Assembly: GCF_014201505.1 (NCBI RefSeq)
Contig: NZ_JACHEO010000012.1
Span: 1-64,000, forward strand
Length of the DNA: 64,000 nucleotides
Direction: 5' to 3'
Origin: Desulfoprunum benzoelyticum
Lineage (GTDB): Bacteria > Desulfobacterota > Desulfobulbia > Desulfobulbales > Desulfocapsaceae
How positions within the stretch are numbered: position 1 is the first letter of the stretch; each line of letters starts with the position of its first letter. Of this stretch, positions 63,950 through 64,000 are shown piece by piece. Both the position numbers and the translations under genes were made by a program. The notes under the pieces are model-generated. The model saw nothing but the letters and a program-made list of their open reading frames with translations. It did no database searches and was not told where the DNA came from.

Positions 63950-64000
63950 ATGTACGAGTGGTTCATCAGCCGCCGCTACCTCAAGGCCAAGCACCGGAAC
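63950..64000 (+). CDS. Start of a LolC/LolE-type permease (partial)
   Basis: Only the first 17 codons are inside the window: MYEWFISRRYLKAKHRN. This is the typical N-terminus of lipoprotein-releasing LolC/E permeases (F-I-x-R-Y-L-x-A-K-R). The ATG overlaps the region directly after the lysS stop (one base between), and lysS-lolC-lolD order is common in this group of bacteria. Identification rests on a short stretch. Confidence 0.65.
   Translation, partial: MYEWFISRRYLKAKHRN

Overview
The window looks like chromosomal DNA of a GC-rich, Gram-negative anaerobe. LPS Kdo transferase (waaA), TamA/TamB, cyclopropane-fatty-acid synthase, exported foldases and an outer-membrane beta-barrel give the Gram-negative envelope. 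DUF3786, Mut7-C, a DUF2703 remnant, a ferredoxin-nitroreductase, CbiMQO cobalt/nickel uptake and radical SAM/B12 proteins are typical of sulfate/sulfur-reducing Thermodesulfobacteriota (Desulfobulbales/Desulfuromonadales-like). That placement is inference from gene content; there is no rRNA. I found no tRNA, rRNA, IS element, CRISPR array or prophage.

Layout. 0-9.8 kb is a loose, gene-poor stretch: two AT-richer small genes, azlCD amino-acid exporter, ferredoxin-nitroreductase, exported coiled-coil and CreA proteins, an orphan PAS histidine kinase, small Cys-rich proteins, exported Cu/Zn SOD and a truncated DUF2703 gene, separated by several 0.5-0.7 kb stretches without convincing genes. 9.9-18.2 kb holds ATP-dependent PEP carboxykinase, then a run of small soluble proteins (DUF3786, an eight-cysteine protein paralogous to the one at 6.7 kb, Mut7-C, an HTH/Zn-ribbon regulator), a beta-barrel protein, a probable degenerate RecF/SMC-like protein and a patatin. 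18.5-28.4 kb holds an AMP-ligase homologue with altered catalytic motifs, YbaK, an alpha/beta-hydrolase, two unrecognised proteins, a solute-binding protein converging on a large SBP-PAS-PAS hybrid kinase, and a GNAT/amidohydrolase pair. 28.4-33.6 kb is one leftward cluster: FabL-like enoyl reductase, MacA-like adaptor, ATPase and two separate MacB-type permeases.

33.6-45.5 kb: DUF362 protein behind a perfect sigma-54 promoter sequence, SerA, B12/radical-SAM protein, a three-part metallopeptidase-ChaN-PDZ fusion, Cfa, WaaA, an exported cyclophilin-FKBP fusion and an HD protein. 45.5-52.4 kb: TrpS, DnaK, GrpE, an aminotransferase and a sigma-54-activating response regulator without a kinase beside it. 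52.8-64 kb: CbiM(N)QO, TamAB, a TrmA/RlmD-type RNA methyltransferase, LysS and the start of a LolC/E-type permease.

The strongest second-look items are the consensus sigma-54 promoter followed by a terminator-like hairpin ahead of DUF362 (34.6-34.7 kb), with an orphan NtrC-type activator in the same window; the paired 70-residue eight-cysteine proteins with an internal duplication; the AMP-ligase lacking both the P-loop signature and the A10 lysine; and the metallopeptidase-ChaN-PDZ fusion. I did not find a clear defence system or a wholly new multi-gene system.
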